From NCBI RefSeq assembly GCF_000420025.1, contig NZ_ATUD01000006.1:211653-275652 (forward strand): 64,000 nucleotides of DNA, in the 5' to 3' direction. A program made the position numbers and the translations under genes. This document shows, piece by piece, positions 31,362 through 39,816 of the stretch. Source of the stretch: Patulibacter americanus DSM 16676 (GTDB taxonomy: Bacteria; Actinomycetota; Thermoleophilia; Solirubrobacterales; Solirubrobacteraceae). Every line of letters begins with the position of its first letter. The stretch's first letter is position 1. The notes under the pieces were generated by a model. That model was not told the DNA's origin. It saw nothing but the letters and a program-made list of their open reading frames with translations, and ran no database searches.

Positions 31362-31846
31362 TCGCCGCGGACCACGGCGTGCGCGACGGGCGCCGGACGC
31401 GCGCCGATCGCCGGCCGGCCCGTGGCGCGGAACGCCTCGAGCTCCAGCGCCTCGCGCCCGCGCGCCCGGACCGCGTCCTCGCGACGCCGGGCGGAAACCG
31501 TGTAGCCGACGCAGGCCGCGGCGCCCGCGGGCAGCACTGTCAGCGCGACGGCGGCCTGGGAGGCGAACGCCGAGGCGCCGCCGGCGACGAGCGCGACGAC
31601 GAACCCCCAGCCCGCCAGCGCGTAGGCGGCGTGCGCGGCGGCCGATCCGCGCAGCACGCGGAACAGCACCCGGGTCGTGGTGGCCTGCACCGCGGTCTGC
31701 GCGGCGACGCCCGCGGCGGCCGCGACGGCGTGGGGGGCGGCGAGCAGCACCAGCGCGGTCCAGCCGACCACGACGCCGAGCGCGGCGCCGAGGAGCAGGG
31801 CGACGGAGAGGACGGCGGCGCGGGGAGAGGAGAGCGGCGAGGACAT
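31358..31846 (-). CDS. Small membrane protein, about four helices
   Basis: A 162-residue Ala/Val-rich integral membrane protein with hydrophobic stretches at about 10-37, 40-55, 70-90 and 96-113 and a charged C-terminal tail (SARRREDAVRARGREALELEAF). Family unknown. The start ATG at 31846 follows an in-frame Ser/Pro-rich segment upstream that looks non-coding. It converges on the secreted protein gene at 30336-31361, sharing the stop region, so expression of the two may interfere. Confidence 0.65.
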   Translation of the reverse strand: MSSPLSSPRAAVLSVALLLGAALGVVVGWTALVLLAAPHAVAAAAGVAAQTAVQATTTRVLFRVLRGSAAAHAAYALAGWGFVVALVAGGASAFASQAAVALTVLPAGAAACVGYTVSARRREDAVRARGREALELEAFRATGRPAIGARPAPVAHAVVRGD

Positions 31847-32149
31847 GACGAGGGGGTGGGCCGCGGCACACCGTACCCCGCGCACGGCCGGTCCCGGAAG
31901 GCCGAGATCCGTCCGGGGCCCGAGGCCGCCGGGCCCCGGGAGACGCCCGGACGTCCAGCGGGACCGAACCCGATCGGGCGCGGGGCGTCCAACCGCGCCG
32001 GACGCCCGGCCCGGTTCGCGGCGCCCGGCCGCGCCTGCCGGTCGAACCCTCGTCCGTTCCCGGAGCGCCGGGCGCCCGGCCGGTAGCGTCCCCGCCCGCG
32101 TGGTGTCCGTCGATCCCACCGCCCCGGTGTCGCCGGGCGGCCCCTGACC
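31847..32149. other. Intergenic region, about 300 bp
   Basis: Extremely GC-rich with scattered CCCGG/CCGGG inverted repeats and no convincing gene. A TAGCGT hexamer at 32084-32089 on the plus strand could be the -10 of the gene at 32150, giving a leader of about 50 nt. Confidence 0.5.
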
Positions 32150-33631
32150 GTGCTGCGCCGGGCGCTCTCCGCCGGGGTCCTCGGGACCGCCGGCCTGGTG
32201 TGGATCGTGCTCGTGACGATCGCGCTCGGCGGCGTGTGGTCCTCGTTCGAGCGACCAGCGCGCCGGACGATCGCGACGCCGGCGCCGAGCCTCGCCGCGC
32301 TGGACCGGGCGATCGCGCTGGCCGAGCCGTTCATCGACGGGCTGTACGCCCCGCGCGCCGACGGCACCGCGGCGATGGCCGAGTACTACGGCCTCCCCGT
32401 CCGCGTGCGCCTCGACAACGGCCCCTGGCTCCTGCCCGGCGCGGGTGAGAACCGCGTGGTGCGCGTGTCCTCCGTGCGCGACCGCGACGTCTCCGACGTG
32501 ACGTTCCGCGCGGGCGACGCCGTCCTCCGGGGCCGCCTGACCGTCGACTGGGCGCCCGCGCCGGCGCCCGCCCGGATCACGTTCGTGCCGCGGGCGCTGG
32601 ACGGCGCGCGCCGCGCGACGCTCGCGCTGCAGGAGCGTCCGCTGGCCACCGTCACGCCGGGGGACGTCGGCCGGCGGCTCGTCGCGCTCGTCCCCGGCGA
32701 CCGACGTGGGCTCTACCGCTCCTTCCGCTTCACCGTCCGCCACGCCACGAACGACGCCGAGCAGTACGCGTTGCTGCGCGGCGACCGCGACCGGGCCGCG
32801 CGCCTGGGGAGCACCGCGCGCGCCGGCGGATTCCCCGCGGGGCGCGACATCTACGCGGCGCTGTGGAACGCCTCGGGCGCGTGGGGCGACGACATGCCGG
32901 TGTCCGCCGCGGCCTACGCGGACTGCGACCACCGGCTGGCCCCGGACGACCGCTCCTACCTCTACCGCTCCAAGACCTGCTCGCTGCCGAGCCGCGCCTA
33001 CCTGTGGCTGTCCACGTTCGACCCGCTCGTCGGGATGCTCCACGGCCTGCACGTGCTCCAGCGCCACCACGACCCGGGACGCCGCTACGGCGACCTCGAC
33101 CGGCAGGGCATCAGCGTGGCGGACGAGATCGGCCGCTGGGAACGCCTGTTCCGCGCCCAGGACGGCATGCCCCGCTGCTCGCCCGCCGCGTGCGACCTGA
33201 CCTGGAGCTCCGGGGTGCGGACGGCGGTCTTCGGCGCGCTGGAGACCGAGCTGGGCTACGGCCACGACGACCGCATCAGCCGCACGTACGCCGACCGCAC
33301 CGCCGCCGTGATCCTCGCGACGCAGATCCGCCCGCCCGGCGTGATGGACACCGCCTACGGCACCCTCCAGCGCCCGCTGCAGGTCGGCGGCTTCGCGATC
33401 GCCTGGCGCCCCGGGGGCCGCCTTGGGTTCTCGCCCAAGCTGCTGGCCCGCAGCGTCGACCGGGCCGCGGACGCCCTGTCGATGCCGAAGGAGTACACGG
33501 GCTTCGTCGCCTCGAACGCCGAGTCGGCGCTGGCGGCCTACGCGTTCCTCGTCCGCTACCGCTGCCGCAAGTACGCCGTCGGGTGCCGCGGGCAGTTCGC
33601 GATGCCGCGGATGCGCGCAGCGCGGCGGTAG
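32150..33631 (+). CDS. Membrane-anchored extracytoplasmic protein of unknown function
   Basis: A 493-residue protein starting at GTG, with one N-terminal hydrophobic segment (residues 8-30) and a large domain outside the membrane. The first half has beta-like segments (VRVSSVRDRDVSDVTF). The second half is helical with aromatic/His-rich motifs, such as LVGMLHGLHVLQRHHDP, ADEIGRWERLF, and DLTWSSGVRTAVFGALETELGYG. Cys pairs (PRCSPAAC and YRCRKYAVGC) could be disulphides. The helical half recalls an alpha/alpha toroid of some glycan-processing enzymes, but I cannot assign a family. A Y-G-T-L/A-F pattern near the end may be structural. Confidence 0.75.
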   Translation: MLRRALSAGVLGTAGLVWIVLVTIALGGVWSSFERPARRTIATPAPSLAALDRAIALAEPFIDGLYAPRADGTAAMAEYYGLPVRVRLDNGPWLLPGAGENRVVRVSSVRDRDVSDVTFRAGDAVLRGRLTVDWAPAPAPARITFVPRALDGARRATLALQERPLATVTPGDVGRRLVALVPGDRRGLYRSFRFTVRHATNDAEQYALLRGDRDRAARLGSTARAGGFPAGRDIYAALWNASGAWGDDMPVSAAAYADCDHRLAPDDRSYLYRSKTCSLPSRAYLWLSTFDPLVGMLHGLHVLQRHHDPGRRYGDLDRQGISVADEIGRWERLFRAQDGMPRCSPAACDLTWSSGVRTAVFGALETELGYGHDDRISRTYADRTAAVILATQIRPPGVMDTAYGTLQRPLQVGGFAIAWRPGGRLGFSPKLLARSVDRAADALSMPKEYTGFVASNAESALAAYAFLVRYRCRKYAVGCRGQFAMPRMRAARR

Positions 33632-33677
33632 AGGCGGACGGCGCGGCGGTAGGGGCGGCACGGCGGCGCGGGCGGAG

Positions 33678-33683
33678 TACGGT
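33678..33683 (+). promoter_or_regulatory. -10 element, leaderless
   Basis: TACGGT, 6 nt before ATG 33690. Confidence 0.5.
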
Positions 33684-33689
33684 CGTCCC

Positions 33690-34226
33690 ATGAGCCGAGC
33701 CCTCGTCATCGTCGACATCCAGCGCGACTACTTCCCCGGCGGGAAGATGCCGCTCCACGAGCCCGAGGCGGCCGCCGCCAACGCGGGGAAGGTCCTCGAG
33801 GCCTTCCGCGCCGCCGGCGACCCCGTGTTCCACGTCCAGCACCTCAGCCCCGCGGGCGGCGGGTTCCTCGAGGAGGGCACGGACGGCGCCGACATCATGG
33901 CCCCCGTGACGCCAGCCGAGGGCGAGCCGGTCATCACGAAGCACGCCCCGAACTCGTTCCTCCGCACGGACCTCGAGGAGCGCCTCCGCGAGAAGGACGT
34001 CGACGAGGTCGTGGTCGTCGGGATGATGACCAGCATGTGCGTCGACGCCACGACGCGCGCGGGCGCCGACCTGGGCTTCTCCATGACCCTCGTCCCGGAC
34101 GCCTGCGCGGCCCCGGGCCTCGAGTACGGCGGCCGGAAGGTCGACGCGCAGGACGTCCACGCCTCGTACGTCGCCGCGCTGGGCCAGTTCTACGCGACGG
34201 TCACGCCGGCGGACGAGCTGGCGTAG
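33690..34226 (+). CDS. Isochorismatase-like cysteine hydrolase
   Basis: A 178-residue member of the isochorismatase/nicotinamidase superfamily. Catalytic residues are visible: Asp in VIVDIQRDYF, Lys in VITKHAPNSF, and the nucleophile Cys in MMTSMCVDATTR. Members hydrolyse amides or ureido groups (nicotinamide, N-carbamoyl compounds); the substrate is not evident. It is close in style to cysteine hydrolases of unknown function in actinobacteria. The leaderless -10 fixes the start. It converges on the YjbR gene, with stops opposed by overlapping ends. Confidence 0.9.
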   Translation: MSRALVIVDIQRDYFPGGKMPLHEPEAAAANAGKVLEAFRAAGDPVFHVQHLSPAGGGFLEEGTDGADIMAPVTPAEGEPVITKHAPNSFLRTDLEERLREKDVDEVVVVGMMTSMCVDATTRAGADLGFSMTLVPDACAAPGLEYGGRKVDAQDVHASYVAALGQFYATVTPADELA

Positions 34227-34584
34227 GGGCGTCGAACGCCGCCAGGACCCGCTTCGGGGCCCGGGTCCGCCAGGCGTCCTCCAGGTGCTCGGCCAGCTCC
34301 GCCCGCCCGACGGCGGCCAGGCGGAGGAGCACGTGCGGGTGACCGTCGTAGTGCGGGGTCGTGAAGCAGATCGGGGGCTCGGCGGCGAGGAGCAGCTCCT
34401 TCGTCTCGAGGTCGGCGCAGCGCAGGACGAGCACGCCGTCCTCGCCGTCCCACACGCGGGCGAAGAGCTTGCCGCGGACGTAGAACCCGGGCGTGCCGTA
34501 GCAGGGGCGCTCCGTCGTCTCGGGCAGCGCCAGCGCGGCGGCGCGGGCGTCGTCCTCGTTGCACCCGAGCGAGTCGTCGGCCAT
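34201..34584 (-). CDS. MmcQ/YjbR-family protein
   Basis: A 127-residue YjbR/MmcQ (DUF419) protein with the double-wing DNA-binding-like fold. Family hallmarks: LPETTERPCYGTPGFYVRGKLFARV near the start (given here by its core CYGTPGFYVRGKLFA), and FTTPHYDGHPHVLLRL. Biochemical function is unknown; some members bind DNA or methylated sites. It ends 26 bp inside the 3' end of the convergent hydrolase gene. ATG 34584 is used; ATG 34653 is in frame and lies in a near copy of the same sequence (tandem duplication 34571-34692). Confidence 0.8.
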   Translation of the reverse strand: MADDSLGCNEDDARAAALALPETTERPCYGTPGFYVRGKLFARVWDGEDGVLVLRCADLETKELLLAAEPPICFTTPHYDGHPHVLLRLAAVGRAELAEHLEDAWRTRAPKRVLAAFDAPTPARPPA

Positions 34585-34692
34585 GGCGACATCCTCGTCG
34601 CCAGCGGTGGGGGCGTCCAACGGCCGGTCGGCGCCGGGCGGGTCGTCGGCCATGGCGGCATCCTCGCCGCCACCGGCGGCGGCGTCCAGCGT
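34571..34692. repeat. Imperfect 69-bp-period duplication around the YjbR start codon
   Basis: Segments 34571-34623 and 34640-34692 are near-identical over about 53 bp (shared core GTCGTCGGCCATGGCG), so the start codon exists twice in frame. The duplication adds an acidic 23-residue extension if the upstream ATG is used. Confidence 0.75.
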
Positions 34693-34717
34693 CGGGGCCC
34701 GACCGGCTCTCGGGGGT

Positions 34718-34736
34718 TCCTCAGGGTCGCCCCAGG
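34718..34736 (+). promoter_or_regulatory. Candidate response-regulator box, GT2-GtrA gene
   Basis: TCCTCAGG-GTC-GCCCCAGG: two 8-bp direct half-sites with an 11-bp period, ending 32 bp before ATG 34769. It matches the box upstream of the response-regulator gene at 39777-39795. Confidence 0.5.
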
Positions 34737-34768
34737 TCTCTCCCGCAGGCCGGCTCCAGGCTTGCCCC

Positions 34769-36001
34769 ATGAGCTCCCCGACCCTCCCCGCCGCGCGGTC
34801 CGTCGCCCTGGCCGCGCGTCGCCCGGACGACCGCCGGACGCCGGTCGTCGAGATCGTCGTCCCGGTCCACAACGAGCAGGCCGCGCTGCCGGGCTCGATC
34901 CGGCGCCTGCACGACCACCTCTCCGACGGCTTCCCGTTCGGCTGGCGAATCGTGGTGGCCAACAACGCGAGCACGGACGCGACGGCCGACGTCGCCCGGG
35001 CGCTGGCCGACGACCTCGACGGCGTCGCCCTGCTCGACCTGCCGGAGAAGGGGCGCGGACGCGCGCTGCGGGCCGCCTGGTCCCGCAGCGACGCCGACGT
35101 CCTCTGCTACATGGACGTGGACCTGTCGACGGACCTCGCCGCGCTGCTCCCGCTCGTCGCGCCGCTCGTATCGGGCCACTCCGACCTGGCGATCGGCACG
35201 CGGCTCGGGCGGGGCGCCAACGTCGTCCGCGGCCCGAAGCGCGAGTTCATCTCCCGCGCCTACAACCAGATCCTGCGGCTCTCCCTGCACGCGCGGTTCA
35301 CCGACGCGCAGTGCGGGTTCAAGGCGATCCGCCGCGACGTCGCGGGGCGCCTCCTGCCGCAGGTGCAGGACCAGGCGTGGTTCTTCGACACCGAGCTGCT
35401 CGTGCTCGCCCAGCGCGACGGCCTGCGCATCCACGAGGTGCCGGTGGACTGGGTCGACGACCCCGACTCGCGCGTCGACATCGTGCGCACGGCGACGGAC
35501 GACCTGAAGGGCGTCGCGCGGCTCCTGATGGGTGCGCCGATGGCGCGCTTCGTGGCGATCGGCGTCGTCTCGACGCTCGCCTACGCGCTGCTCTTCCTGC
35601 TCCTGCATCCGGGCCTGGGCGCCGCAGCGGCCAACGCCGTCGCGCTCGCCGTCACCGCGGTGGCCAACACCCAGGCCAACCGCCGGTTCTCCTTCCGCGT
35701 CCGCGGGCGCGAGGGCCTGGTCCGCCACCACGCGCAGGGTGCCGCGGTCTTCGTGCTCACGCTGCTGTTGACGAGCGGTGCACTCGCCGCCCTCCACGCC
35801 GTCGACCGGACCCCGGGGCACGTCGTCGAACTCGTCGTCCTCGTCGCCGCGAGCGTGCTGGCCACCGTCTCGCGCTACGTCGCGCTGCGGTTCTGGGTCT
35901 TCGCGCACCCGGCCGCCGAGCGGGCGTCGCTCGAGATCGGCGGTCCGGCCCCGGCGAGCGCCGCCTCCCCGGCGCTCGCCCCGGAGCGCCCCGGCCGCTG
36001 A
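34769..36001 (+). CDS. GT2 glycosyltransferase fused to a GtrA-like membrane domain
   Basis: A 410-residue fusion. Residues about 25-260 are a DPM1-like GT2 domain: EIVVPVHNEQ, VANNASTDATADVAR, and the DxD-type metal motif MDVDLSTD. It normally moves a sugar from a nucleotide donor to polyprenyl phosphate. Residues about 270-390 are a four-helix GtrA-like domain thought to flip or position the polyprenyl-sugar. It stands just upstream of a GT39-like transferase (36065), giving a complete make-flip-transfer set for envelope glycosylation. A response-regulator box lies at 34718-34736. Confidence 0.9.
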   Translation: MSSPTLPAARSVALAARRPDDRRTPVVEIVVPVHNEQAALPGSIRRLHDHLSDGFPFGWRIVVANNASTDATADVARALADDLDGVALLDLPEKGRGRALRAAWSRSDADVLCYMDVDLSTDLAALLPLVAPLVSGHSDLAIGTRLGRGANVVRGPKREFISRAYNQILRLSLHARFTDAQCGFKAIRRDVAGRLLPQVQDQAWFFDTELLVLAQRDGLRIHEVPVDWVDDPDSRVDIVRTATDDLKGVARLLMGAPMARFVAIGVVSTLAYALLFLLLHPGLGAAAANAVALAVTAVANTQANRRFSFRVRGREGLVRHHAQGAAVFVLTLLLTSGALAALHAVDRTPGHVVELVVLVAASVLATVSRYVALRFWVFAHPAAERASLEIGGPAPASAASPALAPERPGR

Positions 36002-36064
36002 CCCGCACGCGGCGCCGGACCCAGCGCCGCACACCGTCCTCCCTCGACCACCACGGAGCACCCC

Positions 36065-38239
36065 ATGGCCATCCAGACCCCGCCGCCCTCGCTGCGCCCT
36101 CGCGGCGCGCACGACCCCGCCCACGACCACCCCACCCGGGCCACGGACCCGCCCGGCGACGACGGCGCGTCGGCCCCGGTCCGCCGCGGTCGCGCCCGGA
36201 ACGTCGCCGCCGCCCTGCGCGCCCGGCCGGAGCTGCCGGCCCTGCTGCTGCTCGCGGCCGTCCTGCACCTGTGGGGGCTCTCCGTCAACGGCACCGCGAA
36301 CGACTACTACGCCGCCGCGGTGCGCTCCATGACGCAGAGCTGGCACGCGTTCCTCTACGGCTCGTTCGACGCCTCGGGCGTCATGACGGTCGACAAGCCG
36401 CCGTTGGCCCTGTGGATCCAGGCCCTGTCGGCGCGCGTCTTCGGCTTCTCGTCCTGGAGCCTGCTCGTCCCGCAGGCGTTGATGGGGGTCGCCACCGTCG
36501 GGCTGACGTACGACGTGGCGCGCCGCGTCTTCGGGCGCGTGGCCGGCGGCGCGGCGGGTCTGACCCTCGCGCTCACGCCGATCGCCGTCGCGATCTCGCG
36601 CCACAACAACCCCGACGCGCTGCTCGTCCTCTGCTCCGTCGCGGCCCTGTGGTCTCTCGTCCGCGGGCTCGAGGACGGCCGCACCCGCTGGCTGGCGCTC
36701 TCCGGGCTGATGATCGGCCTGGGGTTCGAGACGAAGATGGCGGCGGCGCTGACGATCGTCCCCGGCATCGTGCTCGCCTGGCTGTGGGTCGCCCCGCGCG
36801 GCCGGGTCGCCGCGGTGCGCGGGCTCGGCGTGTTCGGCGCCGTCGCCGCGGTCGTCGGGCTGGCCTGGCCCGTCCTGATGTGGCTCACGCCCGCGTCGAG
36901 TCGCCCGTGGATCTCGGGCACGAACGACAACTCGATCTGGTCGCTGATCCTCGGCTACAACGGCCTCGGCCGCCTGTTCGGGCAGAGCGGCGGGCCCGGC
37001 GGCACGGCCGCCGGCACGGGCGCGGCCGGCATCGGTGGCGGCGCACCGGCAGGCCTGGGCGGTGGCACGCCCGGCGGGATGGGCGGCGGAGGCGGCATGG
37101 GCGGGGTGTTCGGCGGCGACGCCGGACCGCTGCGGCTGCTGAACGCCTCGCTCGGCGGCCAGGCCGGCTGGCTCATCGGCGCGGCGCTCGTGGCAGGAGT
37201 CGGCCTCCTCGTCCTCACCCGCCTGCGGCGCTCCGACGTCCGCACGGGTTGGCTCATCGCCCTGGGCGGTGCGTTCCTCGTCACCGCGGTCGCCTTCAGC
37301 CGCGCGGCCGGCATCTTCCACCCCTACTACGTGTCCCTGCTGGCACCGTTCGTCGCCGCGCTCGTCGGCGCCGGCGTCGGCACCGTCGCCCACGGTGGCC
37401 TGCCGGGTCAGCGGCGGGCGCTCGTCACCCGGATCCTCGGCCCCGCGCTGATCACCGGCGGTGTGGCCACCGAGCTCGTGGTCCTGCACGGGTCGGCGAC
37501 GGACCTCTCGTGGCTCGGACCGGTCCTGGTCGGCGGCGGGCTCGTCGCGGGGGCCGTCCTCGCCGTCGGCCGCGGCGGCGGACGGGTCCGGGGCGTGGTG
37601 CTCGCGGCCGCCGCGGCGCTGCTCCTGGCGGCCCCCGCGACGTGGGCCGTGCAGACGCTCGGCCACGCGACGAGCACGACGTTCCCGGCCGGCGGCCCCG
37701 AGTCCGCGGGCATGGGGGGCCCGGGCGGCGGCCGCGGTGGCGCCGGTGGTCCTGGCGGCGCGCGGAGGATGCGCGGCGGCCCGAACGCGGCCGGCGGCCT
37801 GCCCACGGTGCCGGGTGTGGCGGGCGGCACTGCCGCGACGCCGGGCGCCCGGAGCGGCGGGATGTTCGGCGGGAACACCCAGGAGCTCTCCGCGGCCGTG
37901 ACCTACGCCGCGGCGAACGGCGGCGGCACGATCGCCGTCGCGAGCCAGAGCGGCGCGGCGACGTCGATCCTCTCGAGCGGCGGCACCGCCCCCGTGGTGG
38001 GCATCGGCGGGTTCTCCGGCAGCGAGAGCGCGGTGACGCTCGACTGGTTGGCCGACGAGGTCGAGGCCGGGCACATCCGGTGGGTCGTCACCGCGAGCTC
38101 CGGCCGGGGTGGGAGCGACGGCCGCGTGGGGGCCACCGCCGTCATGGCCGCGGTGCAGGCCGTCGGGAAGCCGGTCGCCAGCGTCGAGGGGCTCTACGAC
38201 CTGCAGGGGCTGGCGGCCGCGCTGCGCGCGGCGGGCTGA
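36065..38239 (+). CDS. GT39-like (YkcB-type) membrane glycosyltransferase
   Basis: A 724-residue polytopic enzyme of the PMT/ArnT/YkcB superfamily, which transfers sugars from polyprenyl-phosphate donors to envelope acceptors outside the membrane. The first external loop holds the family acidic motif (GTANDYYAAAVRSM) and VDKPPLALWIQ. ISRHNNPDALLVLCS and FETKMAAALTIV are also typical. Two Gly-rich segments, at about residues 318-352 and 545-600, are inserted in external parts. A C-terminal soluble domain (about 605-724) follows. A GGAG ribosome site is present. It is 63 bp downstream of the GT2-GtrA gene and probably in one operon. Confidence 0.88.
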   Translation: MAIQTPPPSLRPRGAHDPAHDHPTRATDPPGDDGASAPVRRGRARNVAAALRARPELPALLLLAAVLHLWGLSVNGTANDYYAAAVRSMTQSWHAFLYGSFDASGVMTVDKPPLALWIQALSARVFGFSSWSLLVPQALMGVATVGLTYDVARRVFGRVAGGAAGLTLALTPIAVAISRHNNPDALLVLCSVAALWSLVRGLEDGRTRWLALSGLMIGLGFETKMAAALTIVPGIVLAWLWVAPRGRVAAVRGLGVFGAVAAVVGLAWPVLMWLTPASSRPWISGTNDNSIWSLILGYNGLGRLFGQSGGPGGTAAGTGAAGIGGGAPAGLGGGTPGGMGGGGGMGGVFGGDAGPLRLLNASLGGQAGWLIGAALVAGVGLLVLTRLRRSDVRTGWLIALGGAFLVTAVAFSRAAGIFHPYYVSLLAPFVAALVGAGVGTVAHGGLPGQRRALVTRILGPALITGGVATELVVLHGSATDLSWLGPVLVGGGLVAGAVLAVGRGGGRVRGVVLAAAAALLLAAPATWAVQTLGHATSTTFPAGGPESAGMGGPGGGRGGAGGPGGARRMRGGPNAAGGLPTVPGVAGGTAATPGARSGGMFGGNTQELSAAVTYAAANGGGTIAVASQSGAATSILSSGGTAPVVGIGGFSGSESAVTLDWLADEVEAGHIRWVVTASSGRGGSDGRVGATAVMAAVQAVGKPVASVEGLYDLQGLAAALRAAG

Positions 38240-38549
38240 GCGGCCACCGGCGGCACCGGGTCGGTGTCGCCGGCGGTCGACCTGCCCCAAAACCTGGACA
38301 GGACTGGGACACGGCATCCCATGTAGACCAATTTGAGACGAAACCGCTACGAAGGTGATACGGTCACCGGGCGTTGACCGCCGCTATGCGGCTCGACCTT
38401 GACCGACTCCCGAACGGGGTCGGGGATGGCGAGTCGCGACCCGGGTGCAAGCCCACGGCGGAAGGCGTGACAGACAGAAGTGGCCCGCCCCTGGACGCGT
38501 TGCGTCCGCTGGTGCCCGCTGGAACGTCACAGCCCTGTAGGAGACGCCC
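38240..38549 (+). other. Long structured leader of the SigB/F-type sigma gene
   Basis: 310 bp without a gene. A TACGGT -10 at 38359-38364 lies inside an imperfect GGTGA-tacgg-TCACC palindrome, so the transcript would begin near 38371 and leave a leader of about 180 nt. Visible hairpins include GACTCCCGAACGGGGTC (38404-38420) and GGGTGCAAGCCC, a stem closed by a GCAA tetraloop (38443-38454). It then continues GC-rich to an AGGAG ribosome site. No known riboswitch class could be matched. Confidence 0.45.
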
Positions 38550-39329
38550 ATGCTGCAGTCCGCAGCCAGGCGCGATCAGCTCGACCTCGAGTTGCTTCGC
38601 CGTTACCACGATCACCACGACGTCGCCGCCCGCGACGCGATGGTCGAGCGCGCCATGCCGCTCGTCCGCTCCCTCGCCCGCCGCTATCGCGACCGGGGCG
38701 AGGTCTTCGAGGACCTCGTGCAGGTCGGAGCCCTCGGCCTCGTGAAGGCCATCGACCGCTTCGACCCGTACGCCGGCAAGCGCTTCATCTCGTTCGCCGC
38801 GCCCACGATCACGGGGGAGATCAAGCGCCACTTCCGTGACCACTGCTGGGCGCTGCACGTGCCCCGCGCCACCCAGGAGCTCGCCGCCCGCCTGCAGACG
38901 GCCCGCAGCGAGATCGCCGACCGCACGGGGACCGAGCCCACCGCGGCGGAGCTCGCCGAGGTGCTGGAGGCCCCGGTGTCCGACGTCCAGAACGCCATCG
39001 CCGCGAGCCGCAGCTACCGGGCAGGGTCGCTCGAGCGGCCGGGGACCGACGGCGGGGCCGTCCAGGTCCTCGACTCGCACGGGTCCGTCGACGACGGGTA
39101 CGGCCACGTCGAGGAGCGCGAGCTCGTCGAGCGCGCGGTCTCCGTGCTGGACGACCGGGCCCGCCGCATCGTGCGCGACCGCTTCGTCGAGGAGCGCCTG
39201 CAGCGCGAGATCGCGGAGGACGTCGGCGTCTCCCAGATGCAGATCTCGCGGATCGTCACGAAGTCGCTGGATCGCATGCGCGAGCACCTCGAGGAGCAGG
39301 GTCACCAGCCCGAGGCCCTCGCGGCCTAG
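38550..39329 (+). CDS. SigB/SigF/SigG-type RNA polymerase sigma factor
   Basis: A 259-residue group 3 sigma factor of the SigB/F type. Region 2 is FEDLVQVGALGLVKAIDRFDP with GKRFISFAAPTITGEIKRHFRD, followed by regions 3 and 4 (PTAAELAEVLEAP, then DRFVEERLQREIAEDVGVSQMQISRI). Such factors run general stress or developmental regulons in actinobacteria. No anti-sigma or anti-anti-sigma gene is next to it. The ATG has a good AGGAG site. The long upstream leader and palindromic promoter suggest post-transcriptional control. A perfect palindrome at 39346-39371 ends the message. Confidence 0.93.
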   Translation: MLQSAARRDQLDLELLRRYHDHHDVAARDAMVERAMPLVRSLARRYRDRGEVFEDLVQVGALGLVKAIDRFDPYAGKRFISFAAPTITGEIKRHFRDHCWALHVPRATQELAARLQTARSEIADRTGTEPTAAELAEVLEAPVSDVQNAIAASRSYRAGSLERPGTDGGAVQVLDSHGSVDDGYGHVEERELVERAVSVLDDRARRIVRDRFVEERLQREIAEDVGVSQMQISRIVTKSLDRMREHLEEQGHQPEALAA

Positions 39330-39345
39330 GACCGGCTGCGTCACG

Positions 39346-39371
39346 GCCGCGCCGCCCGCGGGCGGCGCGGC
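39346..39371. terminator. Perfect 26-bp palindrome downstream of the sigma gene
   Basis: Each half is GCCGCGCCGCCCG read toward the centre. It forms a very stable hairpin 16 bp after the sigma stop and before the convergent small gene. No T-tract. Confidence 0.6.
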
Positions 39372-39440
39372 GTCCGGTCGCCGCACTCGGTGCCCGCCGC
39401 CTTCCCAGCCGGCGCGCGGCCGCCGCACGGGTCGGGCGCC

Positions 39441-39686
39441 TCAGCTCGGCGGGCGCTGCCTGCGCCGGGCGCCGAGGTCCATCGTGAGGAAGAGGATCCC
39501 CATGATCACCCCGAAGCCGACGGAGGACGCGGCGTCGCCGCCGAAGAGGGCCCACACCAGTCCCGCGACGGCGCCCATGACCGCGCAGCCGATGAGGACC
39601 TGCAGCAGCGTGCGGGTGTCCTCCGGCTTCTGTCCGTCGGCGCCCATCCCGAGGTACCGGCGGACGCGATCGGAGCGGTTCGACAC
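39441..39686 (-). CDS. Small two-helix membrane protein, 81 residues
   Basis: Starts at GTG 39686: a TAGAAC -10 (39694-39699, minus) ends 7 nt before it, and the longer frame would need a TTG. The protein has a basic/polar start (SNRSDRVRRYLGMG), then two hydrophobic segments (LLQVLIGCAVMGAVAGLVWALF and VGFGVIMGILFLTMDLGA) and a basic tail. Function unknown. It is convergent with the sigma gene and divergent from the two-component operon. Confidence 0.7.
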   Translation of the reverse strand: MSNRSDRVRRYLGMGADGQKPEDTRTLLQVLIGCAVMGAVAGLVWALFGGDAASSVGFGVIMGILFLTMDLGARRRQRPPS

Positions 39687-39693
39687 GCCGCCG

Positions 39694-39699
39694 GTTCTA
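39694..39699 (-). promoter_or_regulatory. -10 element, leaderless small membrane protein
   Basis: TAGAAC on the minus strand, 7 nt before GTG 39686. Confidence 0.45.
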
Positions 39700-39776
39700 G
39701 CAGCCGGCGGCAAACGGGAGGCGGCGGCTCCCGTCGCCGGTCGGTAACGGGGCCCTGGGGCGGCCGCCCCAGCTTC

Positions 39777-39795
39777 CTCCCAGGACGCTCACAGG
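39777..39795 (+). promoter_or_regulatory. Candidate autoregulatory response-regulator box
   Basis: CTCCCAGG-ACG-CTCACAGG: two 8-bp direct half-sites, 3-bp spacer, ending 21 bp before ATG 39817. The architecture is the one described for the MprA box of mycobacteria. Confidence 0.55.
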
Positions 39796-39816
39796 CTCGG
39801 GGGCGATACTCGGTCC

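Noticed and set aside
34721..38317. Long minus-strand reading frame of about 1200 codons opposite the GT2-GtrA and GT39-like genes
   Set aside because: Composition is typical of antisense of high-GC coding DNA; the plus-strand genes have clear motifs and starts.
38371..38540. c-di-GMP-I, ydaO (c-di-AMP) or cobalamin riboswitch before the sigma gene
   Set aside because: The conserved core sequences of these classes are not found; only generic hairpins are visible, so it is reported as an unassigned leader.
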